Assembly (NCBI GenBank): GCA_046760105.1
Contig: JBHIDJ010000119.1
Coordinates: forward strand, 1-9,053
From: JBHIDJ01 sp046760105
GTDB taxonomy: Bacteria > Pseudomonadota > Gammaproteobacteria > Acidiferrobacterales > SPGG2
Length of the DNA: 9,053 nt
Direction of reading: 5' to 3'
Below are positions 1 to 7,415 of the stretch, piece after piece. The position numbers were made by a program, and so were the translations under genes. The number at the start of each line of letters is the position of its first letter. Position 1 is the stretch's first letter. Below the pieces are notes generated by a model, which did no database searches, was not told the origin of the DNA, and worked only from the letters and a program-made list of their open reading frames with translations.

Positions 1-1752
1 CTCGTTCGCGAGATCGAGCTGCACGGAGAACAGATCGCCGCTCCACTCACCGCTCCTAAACCTCGCCTGGAAGACACGTGAGTTCGCCGTCAATGTACCA
101 CTGGTGGTTGCGACCGACGCGGCGGTGCCGATTTGGTCGTCGATGCGGTCGATAGCATCTTGCAGCCTTTGCGTAAGCTGACCCGGTTTCGCGGCGTTCA
201 GGTACAGACCGCGACCATTGCAGGCGGCGTGAAACATGTCATCGAGGGTCGTCGGGTCGTCTGCTATCGGTGTGGGCCAGCTGAAGGCTCCAGTGGTGGG
301 ACAGTTTGCGGTCACAGACTCAGGCAGTGTCCCTTGCAAACCGAAGGCCACTGTGTAGGTGTTCATATGCTGTGCTGTGTTGTTGTCGACACTTGAGATG
401 ACGGGAACGTTATTGTTGAGATCAGAACGCAGATCCCGCTCGTAGTAGTGCATGGCGACATCGGCGAGGGTGTTGGAGACATTATCCTCATACGGATCGC
501 CGTCGAAGGGACCGGGTCCCTCGATATCTGTGTTGCCGACCGAAGGGTCATCGACGCCGTTCCAAAATCCATCGGACAACAGCACAGTAAAGTTCTGTTG
601 GCAGCTTCCGCCGTTATCCGCGTTGAAGATAGGCGAGAGCGTGCTTACGGTCTCACTGATGTCATGATTCGGCGAGCCGTTGAAAAGCGCAGTCTGCCAG
701 CCAGCAGAAGCGGAGCCTTCGTAATACTGGCCGACATTCTCAAGCCCCACGCGTAGCGGTGTGCCGCCGGTTGAGCGTATGCGACTGAGGTTTCTCAGCA
801 GGGCATCCTTGTTCGCTTGTGCAACGGGGTTGACCGGCAGCGTAATGTCATCCATGTCCTGGATCGGCGTACCGATGTTTTGGTTGTTGTGAAGGCTGGA
901 CATCCCCACGCGGCGCTGGCTGCCAGCAAGGAGTCCGCTCGCCGCCCTTTTAACCACATACTCACGCTTGCGGTAGTAGCTGAACCAGTTGGCATAGTTC
1001 GTCTGTTGTTCGGCACCCGGCACCGTCGGCGTGCCAGGCTGAGCATCCCCATCGGGGTCGTGGGTTGGTAGCTCTGCCCAGGTAACCGCGGCGGTAAAGC
1101 TCGTTACATCGCCGCATTCTCCTGCATCGAAGTCGCCGTCGCTATCGGCATCGTTCCAGGGGAAGTAAGCGATGGTGAGCGCCGCGGGATCGGTCAGATT
1201 AACGACCCCGTTATTTGTAGCGTCATTGCAGTCACTCGAGGTCGTATCCGTTTTGGGGCAGTAGGGGTTGCGGCGGATCTCCGCAAAGCCGAGCGCTTCC
1301 ATCAGTTCGGCGTCTTGAAATGGAGCCGCAGGACTCGCGTTATCTTTTCCTATCCACGGTGTGTAACGCACGTTTGGATCGTAGGCGAGCACGTTATAGC
1401 CCACACAGAACTCGCTCCGCTCTTCGTTGGTAGCGGGGGTTAAATTGAGATCGCCGCTGTTGGCGCCGATAGCCCCCGCGTTCAAGAGTACCTCCCAGTC
1501 CATGCTGCCTGAGTCGTCGGCCATGAAGAAGATGTTCGGCTGAACGCTGTTGGCTAAGAACAGCGGTGAGTCGGCAAGTTGCAGCTCACCGGTGCGACCG
1601 CTCAGCGGTATTAACGCGAGCAGCGCCGCGACAGTAGAGACACCCAACCTGGTCAACCGCAGGTGGCTCGGCGTGTCCGGGCGACGCTTTGGCGTTCCTT
1701 TTTTGGGGTTCGTCGTTCTCAGTTTGATCGAAAACTTGTGCAATATGTTCAT
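1..1752 (-). CDS. pilY1: PilY1, type IV pilus tip adhesin/assembly protein (N-terminal 584 codons, partial)
   Basis: The reading frame is open from ATG at 1752 to the window edge, so the C-terminal part (in this family usually a PilY1 beta-propeller) is not seen. A good Shine-Dalgarno GGAGG lies at 1767-1763. The N-terminus is basic, followed by a hydrophobic stretch at about residues 37-50 that fits a signal sequence, then the family-typical block around residues 60-90. A von Willebrand A fold is indicated by the metal-site motif DDSGSM (D79, S81, S83), the TGGTPL loop (T328-L333) and the LLSDG strand (D394), the three places where MIDAS ligands sit. A conserved segment containing RSGEWSGDL comes just before the edge. 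In known systems PilY1 is exported, sits at the pilus tip with minor pilins, and acts in assembly, adhesion and surface sensing. It is the last visible gene of the minor-pilin operon. Assignment is very secure; only the missing C-terminus limits it. Confidence 0.95.
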   Translation of the reverse strand, partial: MNILHKFSIKLRTTNPKKGTPKRRPDTPSHLRLTRLGVSTVAALLALIPLSGRTGELQLADSPLFLANSVQPNIFFMADDSGSMDWEVLLNAGAIGANSGDLNLTPATNEERSEFCVGYNVLAYDPNVRYTPWIGKDNASPAAPFQDAELMEALGFAEIRRNPYCPKTDTTSSDCNDATNNGVVNLTDPAALTIAYFPWNDADSDGDFDAGECGDVTSFTAAVTWAELPTHDPDGDAQPGTPTVPGAEQQTNYANWFSYYRKREYVVKRAASGLLAGSQRRVGMSSLHNNQNIGTPIQDMDDITLPVNPVAQANKDALLRNLSRIRSTGGTPLRVGLENVGQYYEGSASAGWQTALFNGSPNHDISETVSTLSPIFNADNGGSCQQNFTVLLSDGFWNGVDDPSVGNTDIEGPGPFDGDPYEDNVSNTLADVAMHYYERDLRSDLNNNVPVISSVDNNTAQHMNTYTVAFGLQGTLPESVTANCPTTGAFSWPTPIADDPTTLDDMFHAACNGRGLYLNAAKPGQLTQRLQDAIDRIDDQIGTAASVATTSGTLTANSRVFQARFRSGEWSGDLFSVQLDLANE

Positions 1753-1886
1753 AACGGCATGTCCTCCGCGCCCTCATGCCGTTGAGCTATATTCGTCGGC
1801 GCATTCCATGCCGGGTGCGCAAAACTCGTCGGCAGCATACGCAGCTGCATCAGGCTGTCATGGCTCGTGTCTGTTTCCGCCTGCAT
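1749..1886 (-). CDS. Possible small ORF (45 aa) between pilX and pilY1, unknown function
   Basis: A 45-codon ORF starts with ATG at 1886, 12 nt after the pilX stop. It has an AGAGG Shine-Dalgarno candidate about 9 nt upstream and ends in a TGA that overlaps the pilY1 start codon (ATGA). It begins MQAETDTSHD and ends GAEDMPL. No membrane segment, signal peptide or known motif is visible; it is hydrophilic. Third codon positions are mostly G or C, as in the neighbours. The exact filling of the 146-nt gap and the overlap with pilY1 suggest translational coupling, or at least a translated leader for pilY1. It could also be chance, since a gap this short may be open in one frame by luck. I do not recognise it. 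Confidence 0.35.
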   Translation of the reverse strand: MQAETDTSHDSLMQLRMLPTSFAHPAWNAPTNIAQRHEGAEDMPL

Positions 1887-1898
1887 CGTGCGTTGCCT

Positions 1899-2483
1899 CT
1901 AGAAGAACTGCTCGAAGACGGACTGCACCTCTGCCACCGCTTGGTCACTACCGCCGGTGCCACGGGCCGTGATCCGAAAGAGGTTTCTGCCCGATGTAGA
2001 CGGAGCCCCGAGTTTCAGGCTGGCAAAGGGATCCTTCACCGGACCGAGGTCCTCGATCAGGTATTGCGGTTGAGTTTTGACGACCTCAAGCGGCTGGGTC
2101 AACGGATTGGCGGTACTGCCGGGTCCGGGAAGCTCCGTATAGTCGACGACATCCGAATCGGTTTTCCAGTCGATCGACTCCCAGATCGGTGTGCTGGTTG
2201 TAGAGGGTTTGTGTAGCCCGTCGTCGGTCACGGGGACGTCGAATCCAGCCGGCACGGCGGTTTGCAGGCCGAGCCAGTTCTCGCCGGCCACCAAAGCCGA
2301 CTCCGCTGCCTGGAAGGCGACGTTTTTGTCTTGCATATTGCCGGCCATCCTTTCTTCCAGTGCGGTGGTGGTCATGGTCGTGACCCCGATGATGGTTAGG
2401 ATCAACAGAAAGACCATGGCCATGACCAACGCAACGCCGCCCTGCCGAACCGCGCCATATTGAGTGTAGTGAACGCTGTACAT
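1899..2483 (-). CDS. pilX: PilX, type IV pilus minor pilin
   Basis: A 194-residue GspK-like minor pilin. The leader MYSVHYTQYGAVRQGG ends at the predicted prepilin-peptidase site (after G16) and is followed by a hydrophobic helix at about residues 17-36 (VALVMAMVFLLILT). The PilX_N signature follows: TTALEERMAGNMQD and then AFQAAESAL (about residues 39-64). Near the C-terminus is the typical ITARGTGG (about residues 172-179). As in GspK-type pseudopilins, residue 5 of the mature protein is not Glu; it is Met here. In known systems PilX joins PilV, PilW, FimU/FimT and PilY1 in a tip complex that primes pilus assembly. The start ATG is supported by AGGAG 6 nt upstream, which overlaps the pilW stop codon, so the two genes are probably translationally coupled. 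Confidence 0.94.
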   Translation of the reverse strand: MYSVHYTQYGAVRQGGVALVMAMVFLLILTIIGVTTMTTTALEERMAGNMQDKNVAFQAAESALVAGENWLGLQTAVPAGFDVPVTDDGLHKPSTTSTPIWESIDWKTDSDVVDYTELPGPGSTANPLTQPLEVVKTQPQYLIEDLGPVKDPFASLKLGAPSTSGRNLFRITARGTGGSDQAVAEVQSVFEQFF

Positions 2484-2492
2484 AACGGACTC

Positions 2493-3635
2493 CTATAGGG
2501 GATTGCGTAGCTGGATCGTTGAATTGAACACCTGTCGTTGGTGTCTGTCGTCGGCACCAGGGGTCGGATCAACCGTAATGCCGGCCAGGCTGTAAGTGCC
2601 CGCATTGAGGTCCGCGGATTCGTGCTCCGCACGTGTCAGCAGCCCGATTCGGACGCTGACGACACGGGTCCAGTTGACGACGGTGTTAGCTAGGCGATAC
2701 TCATTGGCGACGCTGTCACTGGGCGTATCTAAATCCTCGCCATAGAGAACCCGCATTATTTCCACGCCATCAAGCAGCGGTTGCGTCACAACAGTGCCAT
2801 TGTCGATCTCTTTACGGAAAAGAGTCGGTCTGCCGTCGATACCAGGGCCTACGTAATACACGCGCGTTACGAGCTTCATGACTTCGGAATTGATGCCGTA
2901 GGACTTGGTGAGGTTATTAAAAGCGTTTCCTGGTGGCCCGCCGCCCGCGAAATGTTGGACAAGGCCATCAACATCGGGTGTGCCACCCGTGATCTGAAAA
3001 ATATCGCCGTCATTGCAGTCCGTGAGCAAAACGATATCCCCGTCCTCCAGTCCGTTGAGCGGGGAGATAGTCACAGCCCCTATCGTGGGTGCCGCCGCAG
3101 TGAGCTTAAAGCTTCGTTCAAGGGCGCGCCTGACGACAAGCACATCGGTATTGGGAAACACCTCGTCTGCGGTGAAGTAGGTAACGCCATTGATGGTGCC
3201 GGGCAATGCTGGCGACCAATCGGCCAGGTTGCTACCACCGCCGCCGGTGTAGGTATGACCTCTTAGATGTTGGTTTGGCGGGCTTGCGGCGAAATTCCAG
3301 CCATAGTCCCCACTGTTAAGACGACTTCTGACTGAGGGAAGGGCATCGGCATCCGCAATCGACGCACTACCGGGAGGCGTTAAGAACTTCTTCAGGCAGC
3401 CGAGGTTTCCGGACATGCGCACATCCTGGCTAATAAAGTCCAAGGAGAAACGCCCGCTCTCCTGCGATCGTGCAAGATCCTGCTCGAGGTTATAGGCCGC
3501 GCCGCTGGTGGCAAAGATCTGCAGCACCGCGGCGAGGATAATGAGACCGATGGTGACCGACACCATGAGCTCCACCAAGGTGAAGCCGCGGGCACGCCGG
3601 CGCCGGTAAGCGGCTTCGTGCGTTGGCCAGCTCAT
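2493..3635 (-). CDS. pilW: PilW, type IV pilus minor pilin
   Basis: A 380-residue minor pilin of the GspJ-like PilW family. A short, very basic leader (RRRRARG, ending at G17) precedes the class III prepilin motif FTLVEL with Glu at mature position 5 (E22) and a hydrophobic helix to about residue 40. The PilW-typical stretch QESGRFSLDFISQDVRMSG follows (about residues 59-77), and the protein ends with STIQLRNPL, a usual C-terminal strand of this family. The long middle portion is the variable beta-rich head. The ATG overlaps the pilV stop (ATGA), and GGAGG within the pilV tail lies 7 nt upstream, which fixes the start and implies coupling. Its role is in the minor-pilin tip complex in the inner membrane/periplasm. 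Confidence 0.94.
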   Translation of the reverse strand: MSWPTHEAAYRRRRARGFTLVELMVSVTIGLIILAAVLQIFATSGAAYNLEQDLARSQESGRFSLDFISQDVRMSGNLGCLKKFLTPPGSASIADADALPSVRSRLNSGDYGWNFAASPPNQHLRGHTYTGGGGSNLADWSPALPGTINGVTYFTADEVFPNTDVLVVRRALERSFKLTAAAPTIGAVTISPLNGLEDGDIVLLTDCNDGDIFQITGGTPDVDGLVQHFAGGGPPGNAFNNLTKSYGINSEVMKLVTRVYYVGPGIDGRPTLFRKEIDNGTVVTQPLLDGVEIMRVLYGEDLDTPSDSVANEYRLANTVVNWTRVVSVRIGLLTRAEHESADLNAGTYSLAGITVDPTPGADDRHQRQVFNSTIQLRNPL

Positions 3636-4144
3636 AACTGCGCCTCCACCGTCAGGCTCATCGGTATATCGCTCTCAAGCCAGGCGATGCCCACCGTGAA
3701 TTGCGTCCTAGTGGCGTCCACGGTACAGCTAAAGGGGTTGAGGTCAAGTGTACCGCGACAGATGCCGCCTTGACCCTGCGCCAAGAGATTCGTAAGCGAA
3801 GTTTTCCATTGGCCGATGTCGTAATTGGCCATCTGCGTCGTGTTGCAGTTGCCTCCAATAGTGCAGTCCTCAACCGGCGGGGTAAAACTCAAACTGATGT
3901 TGTCGTATTCGCCGGCGAGCATGCCTCCGCGGTTCGCACGGATGCGGTCGATGATCTCGTAGGCGTTTAGCACTGCCTGTGTGCGCTGATAGGACTGGGT
4001 ATTGAACTTCAACCCCAGCGTTTGCAACCCGGCCAGACCGAGTAGCCCGATCGACAGCACCAGAAGGGCGACCAGCACTTCGATCAGACTGAAGCCGCAC
4101 TGACGTTGCCCATGTTTTGAGGAAAATAGGTGTAAGGGTTGCAT
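3632..4144 (-). CDS. pilV: PilV, type IV pilus minor pilin (modification protein PilV)
   Basis: A 170-residue GspI-like minor pilin. The 17-residue leader ends ...QRQCG, then the mature protein begins FSLIEVLVALLVLSIGLLGL, with Glu at position 5 (E22) and a conserved GLLGLAGLQ run. The downstream AYEIIDRIRANRGG (about residues 66-79) is characteristic of PilV, where a helix with IxDRxRAN is common. Four cysteines in the head (CTIGGNC and two near residues 149-159) could form disulfides in the periplasm. It ends in TGA overlapping the pilW ATG. The start ATG lies 9 nt after the fimT stop; TAGGT upstream gives a modest ribosome binding site that shares bases with that stop. Confidence 0.93.
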   Translation of the reverse strand: MQPLHLFSSKHGQRQCGFSLIEVLVALLVLSIGLLGLAGLQTLGLKFNTQSYQRTQAVLNAYEIIDRIRANRGGMLAGEYDNISLSFTPPVEDCTIGGNCNTTQMANYDIGQWKTSLTNLLAQGQGGICRGTLDLNPFSCTVDATRTQFTVGIAWLESDIPMSLTVEAQL

Positions 4145-4153
4145 GATGTTTAC

Positions 4154-4825
4154 CTAGCAGCTGACGGGCGGGTCATCGGAAATACCCGGTCGGCCGGTTA
4201 TGGCCACCTGGATAGCGCGCCCCTTGGTAGGCCCGCGGTCATCGCACAATCGGAAGAATTGCGGACCGTTAAAATTACTGTCGGCCATGCCTGTACTAGT
4301 GTAGACAAGCTGATCTCCCAAACCGGTGGCCCCGCCGGTCGCGGTTAGGGTGTTTTGCCCGGCGAGTACGTCGTGCACACGTAGCACCGCCCCGGCCCCG
4401 TCTACAACAAGCCAGCCCGTGCTCCACGACGGGGCAGCGGGGTTGCAAGCGGTGAGGGGGTCTTGGGACTTGCAGATGGTGATGCTCGCACCCCGTTTGA
4501 TCGCCTCGCTGCGAGCGAAGCTGAGGTCTGCCATTAGTTCATTGGCCTGGCTGGTTAGGCGGTTGTTTTTGATAAAAGTGGTAAAGCTGGGGACAGCGAG
4601 GCTCACCAAGATCCCGGCGACGACGAGTGTGACGATCAGTTCCACCAGTGTGAAGCCCGAATTGTAATGGGGTCGTAGGACAAACGGTCGTTTTTGACAG
4701 ACATACGGTCCGATATGGGGCGAATGGCTTCCGACGAACGGCGCCTTAAGGCCGATAAAAGGCGCACTGTTTTGGCTGCTGTAAGGCTGGTCAGTGCGCA
4801 ATCGGGTACAGAATTTGATCAACAC
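4154..4825 (-). CDS. fimT: FimT/FimU-type GspH-family minor pilin (unusually long N-terminus)
   Basis: A GspH/FimT-family pseudopilin, 223 codons if begun at GTG 4825. The prepilin motif SGFTLVELIVTL is clear, with cleavage expected after G57 and Glu at mature position 5 (E62). Then come NNRLTSQANELMADLSFARS, EAIKRGASITICKS and a C-terminal domain with two Cys, all standard for FimT/FimU. It heads the minor-pilin operon, and in known systems it links the tip complex to the major pilin. The odd part is the 57-residue leader; class III prepilin leaders are usually under about 25 residues. No good in-frame start lies close to the motif (TTG at 4801 is the nearest downstream one noticed). An ATG at 4704 would give a normal 16-17 residue leader but is out of frame by one base. 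The family call is secure, the start is not. Confidence 0.86.
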   Translation of the reverse strand: MLIKFCTRLRTDQPYSSQNSAPFIGLKAPFVGSHSPHIGPYVCQKRPFVLRPHYNSGFTLVELIVTLVVAGILVSLAVPSFTTFIKNNRLTSQANELMADLSFARSEAIKRGASITICKSQDPLTACNPAAPSWSTGWLVVDGAGAVLRVHDVLAGQNTLTATGGATGLGDQLVYTSTGMADSNFNGPQFFRLCDDRGPTKGRAIQVAITGRPGISDDPPVSC

Positions 4826-4836
4826 CGTGCTACGTA

Positions 4837-4865
4837 CCTATAGAACATCCCTATGTTTAAGTGAA
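4837..4865 (-). promoter_or_regulatory. Candidate sigma70-type promoter for the minor-pilin operon
   Basis: On the minus strand TTCACT (4865-4860) and TATAGG (4842-4837) are separated by exactly 17 nt, each matching four of six consensus bases. It is the best-placed pair upstream of the first pil gene. A transcript from it would begin near 4830, only a few bases before the GTG at 4825, so either that GTG is nearly leaderless or the true start is further in. This is pattern matching only; pil operons are often controlled by other regulators, and no clear binding site for one was seen. Confidence 0.25.
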
Positions 4866-4924
4866 TTCCTAGGCCGCCATTAGCCGGCAGGTCCTAACTT
4901 AAGGGGGCCGCGCGCGGGCGTCAA

Positions 4925-5360
4925 TTGCCGCATTTCGTCATGTGGCTGGCGATTGCCCTAGCGTTCACCAACGCGAACGCCGCCGAGGTGAGGGCGGTCG
5001 ATCCCCCGCCACTAATCGGTTTGACGGTAGTGGCTAGTGGCTACAAGCCACGGGCTGCATCGAAAAATCACCCACGGCATCCACGGGAATCCTTGGGGGC
5101 GGCAACTGCGGGCGCTGGCGGAACAGATGCGAGTGACGCTGCGGGAAGTGTTGGCGACGACGGGCGTGGGCGCGGAATGCCGCCGGCAACGTCAACCCCT
5201 GAGTATTGGTCTCGGTGCCTGGCGCATCGAACCCAACACCGATATCGGTGTTTTTACCGGTAAGCGCTCGCCGCCCCCATCACTGGTGGGTTCAACCTAC
5301 GTGAGACAACGGCGCGTTTCAGACGCCTTCAGGTTTGGTCCTCTCTGCCGGCACCGGTAA
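4925..5360 (+). pseudogene. Possible decayed gene for a secreted protein (unrecognised)
   Basis: One frame from TTG 4925 (ATG at 4940) reads MWLAIALAFTNANAAEV, which resembles a signal peptide with an AxA-type cleavage site, and continues to TAA at 5261-5263. From about 5037 a second frame becomes the coding-like one: it contains RQLRALAEQMRVTLREVLAT and then GLGAWRIEPNTDIGVFTG, with G/C-rich third positions, and runs to 5360. The simplest reading is one gene with a frameshift near 5030-5090. I do not recognise the family. Either frame alone could be chance in G+C-rich DNA, so this is a weak call resting on composition and the apparent signal peptide. Confidence 0.28.
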
Positions 5361-5580
5361 AACAAACTTTTCCCCTGTTTGGTCCGGGTCGATATCCCTC
5401 TCTTTAACACGTGTGCGCAATTAGCAGGCGGCGGATGATCGTGGTCAGTGACATTGCCATCGGCGTCAATCCATTTATGAATCGTGCGCCAGGGGTGCCT
5501 ACGCCCCTATAGCGGTGCGTAATCGGGATCGTGAATCTCATGACGTGCAACCCGCCGATTCCTTAAGAGCGCACAGATCG
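5319..5580 (-). pseudogene. Possible decayed coding stretch with a DUF4124-like segment
   Basis: On the minus strand a frame reading ARHEIHDPDYAPL reaches a TAG at 5509-5507, then continues with HPWRTIHKWIDADGNV and DHDHPPPA (motif about 5476-5423). The pattern K-W-x-D-x-D-G-x-V followed by D-x-P-P resembles the start of DUF4124 periplasmic proteins. Near 5396-5404 (AAGAGAGGG) the coding-like frame shifts by one base and goes on as RDIDPDQTGEKF to a TGA at 5321-5319. A stop plus a frameshift means it is not functional as read. The resemblance is judged by eye on about 18 residues, and DUF4124 has no known function, so this is tentative. Confidence 0.25.
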
Positions 5581-5768
5581 CTTGTGAGCACAAAGGCTGC
5601 TCCATAGCGCACCACAATGTCGCGCTGACGCAGCACGTCTTACTTGATTAGGGTGAGCGGCAAGCTTAATAATCCGTTAGCATATTAACGCAGCTTGACG
5701 CTTATCGGCGCTAACCGCCGCCGCAAACAGTTTGCTCCTGCAACTATGGCGTTTATCGTGAGCCTTTA

Positions 5769-6314
5769 ATGCGCATCAATGCCAACACCGGTTTGCTCGA
5801 AGGTGTGCGTTTTGTCGCGTCTCCCAACTTTGACGCACGACCTCAAGGCATTGAGATCGATGTACTGGTTATTCATGCTATCAGCTTGCCACCTGGAGAG
5901 TTCGGCGGGCCCGGCGTCGAGCAGCTGTTCTGTAATCAGTTGGATCCAAGTGAACATCCGTACTACCGAGAGATTCATGGCCAGCAGGTATCTGCTCACC
6001 TGCTTATACGGCGAACCGGCGAGATCATTCAATTTGTGCCCTTCCATGGACGCGCTTGGCACGCAGGCGAATCGTGTTGCGAAGGACGGACAGCAGTTAA
6101 CGATTTCTCGATCGGAGCCGAATTGGAAGGGAGCGATGAGCTGCCCTTCGAGGCCGTTCAGTACAGCGCGTTGGCGAATGTAACCAAGGCAATTATGGCC
6201 GTTTATAAATCGGTCACTCCGCGCCGCATCTACGGCCACAGTGATATCGCGCCGGGCCGCAAGACGGATCCCGGCCCCCACTTTGATTGGACGCGATACT
6301 TTGACACATTGTGA
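5769..6314 (+). CDS. ampD: AmpD, 1,6-anhydro-N-acetylmuramyl-L-alanine amidase
   Basis: A 181-residue protein (E. coli AmpD is 183) of the amidase_2 zinc family. It cleaves the bond between anhydro-N-acetylmuramic acid and L-Ala in muropeptides recycled to the cytosol; in bacteria with inducible AmpC its loss raises beta-lactamase expression. All key positions align with the E. coli enzyme: zinc ligands H36 (in LVIHAISLPPGEFGG), H157 (YGHSDIAPGRKTDPGP) and D167, plus catalytic E118 (GAELEGSDEL) and K165. Also present are the conserved HPYY, SAHLLIRRTGEI, RAWHAGES and NDFSIG blocks. No signal peptide is seen, as expected for the cytosolic form. ATG 5769 gives the expected N-terminus; the ribosome binding site is weak (GTGAG about 10 nt upstream). 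ampE follows after 114 nt on the same strand. The protein is intact and the call is very secure. Confidence 0.97.
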   Translation: MRINANTGLLEGVRFVASPNFDARPQGIEIDVLVIHAISLPPGEFGGPGVEQLFCNQLDPSEHPYYREIHGQQVSAHLLIRRTGEIIQFVPFHGRAWHAGESCCEGRTAVNDFSIGAELEGSDELPFEAVQYSALANVTKAIMAVYKSVTPRRIYGHSDIAPGRKTDPGPHFDWTRYFDTL

Positions 6315-6428
6315 GCAGTGGGCTTGGATCGTATGGCGCATGGCCAACGATTCGGGGAGGCTCCATAGAAAGAGTGTACCCTGGCATCACCTTAGCCAGT
6401 CGGGTTCCAATTTGCAGCGGGTCGCATC
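6315..6428 (+). other. ampD-ampE spacer
   Basis: This 114-nt gap holds no credible gene or terminator. In many gammaproteobacteria ampD and ampE are adjacent or overlapping, so the spacer is slightly long. GCGGG about 9 nt before the ampE GTG is the only ribosome-binding-like sequence. Read-through transcription from ampD is the simplest assumption. Confidence 0.4.
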
Positions 6429-7352
6429 GTGTTGGAATTGATTTGCATCATGATATTAGCAGTGGGCGTGGATAAGTTCGCACCCGATCGCCTACGCGTG
6501 GAGCCATTGGCTTGGTTCCGCCGCTTCGCGGCGGCGATCGAGAAACGTTTCCAGGGTGGCAACCGGGCTCATGGCACCGTGGCCGCGGTCGTCGCCATCA
6601 CGCCTGTGCTTTTGTTGGTGTTAGTTGTGCGCTACGTGTTTGCCGAATTGGGCTGGATTTTGCGCTTCGCCTTCGACGTTATTGTGCTCGCCTGGTGTCT
6701 TAATCTTTATCGCCTCAGCGATTGTGCAAATGAGATATCGGAGGCTTTACAAACAGCCGATATGTCGGCGGCCAACGAAAACCTGCGCTTGCTGGTTGAC
6801 GGGTCACCAGATGAGCTGAGCGAGGCCGCGATTGCTCGATCCACAGTGGAAGCCGTTCTGAAACAAGCCAATACTGTGATCATCGCTCCACTGTTTTGGT
6901 TTATCCTGCTTGGCCCTGTCGGTGCGGTATTACAACGACTCGCGAATCTGTTGAGCCGGTCATGGGGTCAGCGCAACGAACGTCTTGCCGAATTCGGGTG
7001 GGCCGCGGAGCGCCTAGACGACGTTCTCGGTTGGATACCGGCACGGATCACCGCCCTGAGTTATGCAATCATGGGTAGCTTCGAGGATGCACTCCGCTGT
7101 TGGCGGTATCAGGTCGGGCTGTGGTCTGCGAGTCAGAGCGGGCCGGTCTTGGCGTCGGGATTGGGCGCCTTGCAGATGCAGAGTTGCGATGAGCTAACCG
7201 GTAATGAAGATCGCAAAGGCAAAGTGGCGGTGACCACAGTCGTACCGGATGCGGGGCACGTGCGGCGCGTAGTGGCGTTAGTTTGGCGCGTGCTGCTGTT
7301 CTGGGTGACAACAGCAGTGTGTTTGTTGGTTTTGCGTGTTGTGGTCGTCTGA
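6429..7352 (+). CDS. ampE: AmpE, membrane protein of the AmpE/CobD-CbiB-like family
   Basis: A 307-residue inner-membrane protein with hydrophobic segments at about residues 1-15, 50-70, 76-94, 148-168 and 283-307. Family marks are IIAPLFWFILLGPVGAVLQR (about 151-170), DDVLGWIPARITALSYAIMG (about 197-216) and PVLASGLGAL (about 239-248), which are shared by AmpE and the CobD/CbiB relatives. Position directly after ampD favours AmpE. In Enterobacteria AmpE is a poorly understood membrane partner of AmpD, once proposed as a sensor in beta-lactamase induction. The GTG at 6429 is chosen because it keeps the first hydrophobic segment and the usual N-terminal length; TTG 6432 and ATG 6450 are alternatives in the same frame. 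The length exceeds E. coli AmpE (about 284) slightly. The protein appears intact. Confidence 0.88.
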   Translation: MLELICIMILAVGVDKFAPDRLRVEPLAWFRRFAAAIEKRFQGGNRAHGTVAAVVAITPVLLLVLVVRYVFAELGWILRFAFDVIVLAWCLNLYRLSDCANEISEALQTADMSAANENLRLLVDGSPDELSEAAIARSTVEAVLKQANTVIIAPLFWFILLGPVGAVLQRLANLLSRSWGQRNERLAEFGWAAERLDDVLGWIPARITALSYAIMGSFEDALRCWRYQVGLWSASQSGPVLASGLGALQMQSCDELTGNEDRKGKVAVTTVVPDAGHVRRVVALVWRVLLFWVTTAVCLLVLRVVVV

Positions 7353-7415
7353 TTCTTCCCCTTCGGCCTAAGGTGAACCGCTGTCTTTTCATTCTGCGGT
7401 CAGTCGTGAATAGTC

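Larger units (their letters stand above)
4826..5768. other. Gene-poor region between the pil operon and ampD
   Basis: No intact recognisable gene is found in this 0.94 kb. It separates the minus-strand pil operon from plus-strand ampD. It holds the possible pil promoter and two coding-like but broken stretches (plus strand about 4925-5360, minus strand about 5319-5580, both listed separately). A very weak promoter-like pair for ampD, TTGATT (5644-5649) and TAATAA (5667-5672) with 17-nt spacing, lies about 100 nt before its ATG. No tRNA, terminator with a U-tract, or inverted-repeat pair typical of an insertion sequence was noticed. Confidence 0.6.

Noticed and set aside
1776..2216. Plus-strand ORF of 146 codons opposite pilX
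   Set aside because: Antisense to the well-supported pilX gene; its composition and lack of motifs fit a shadow frame.
5766..6347. 193-codon ORF on the minus strand opposite ampD
   Set aside because: It is the antisense shadow of a clearly conserved ampD and has no recognisable domain.
7353..7400. Terminator after ampE
   Set aside because: CCTT...AAGG gives only a 4-bp stem with no T-tract.
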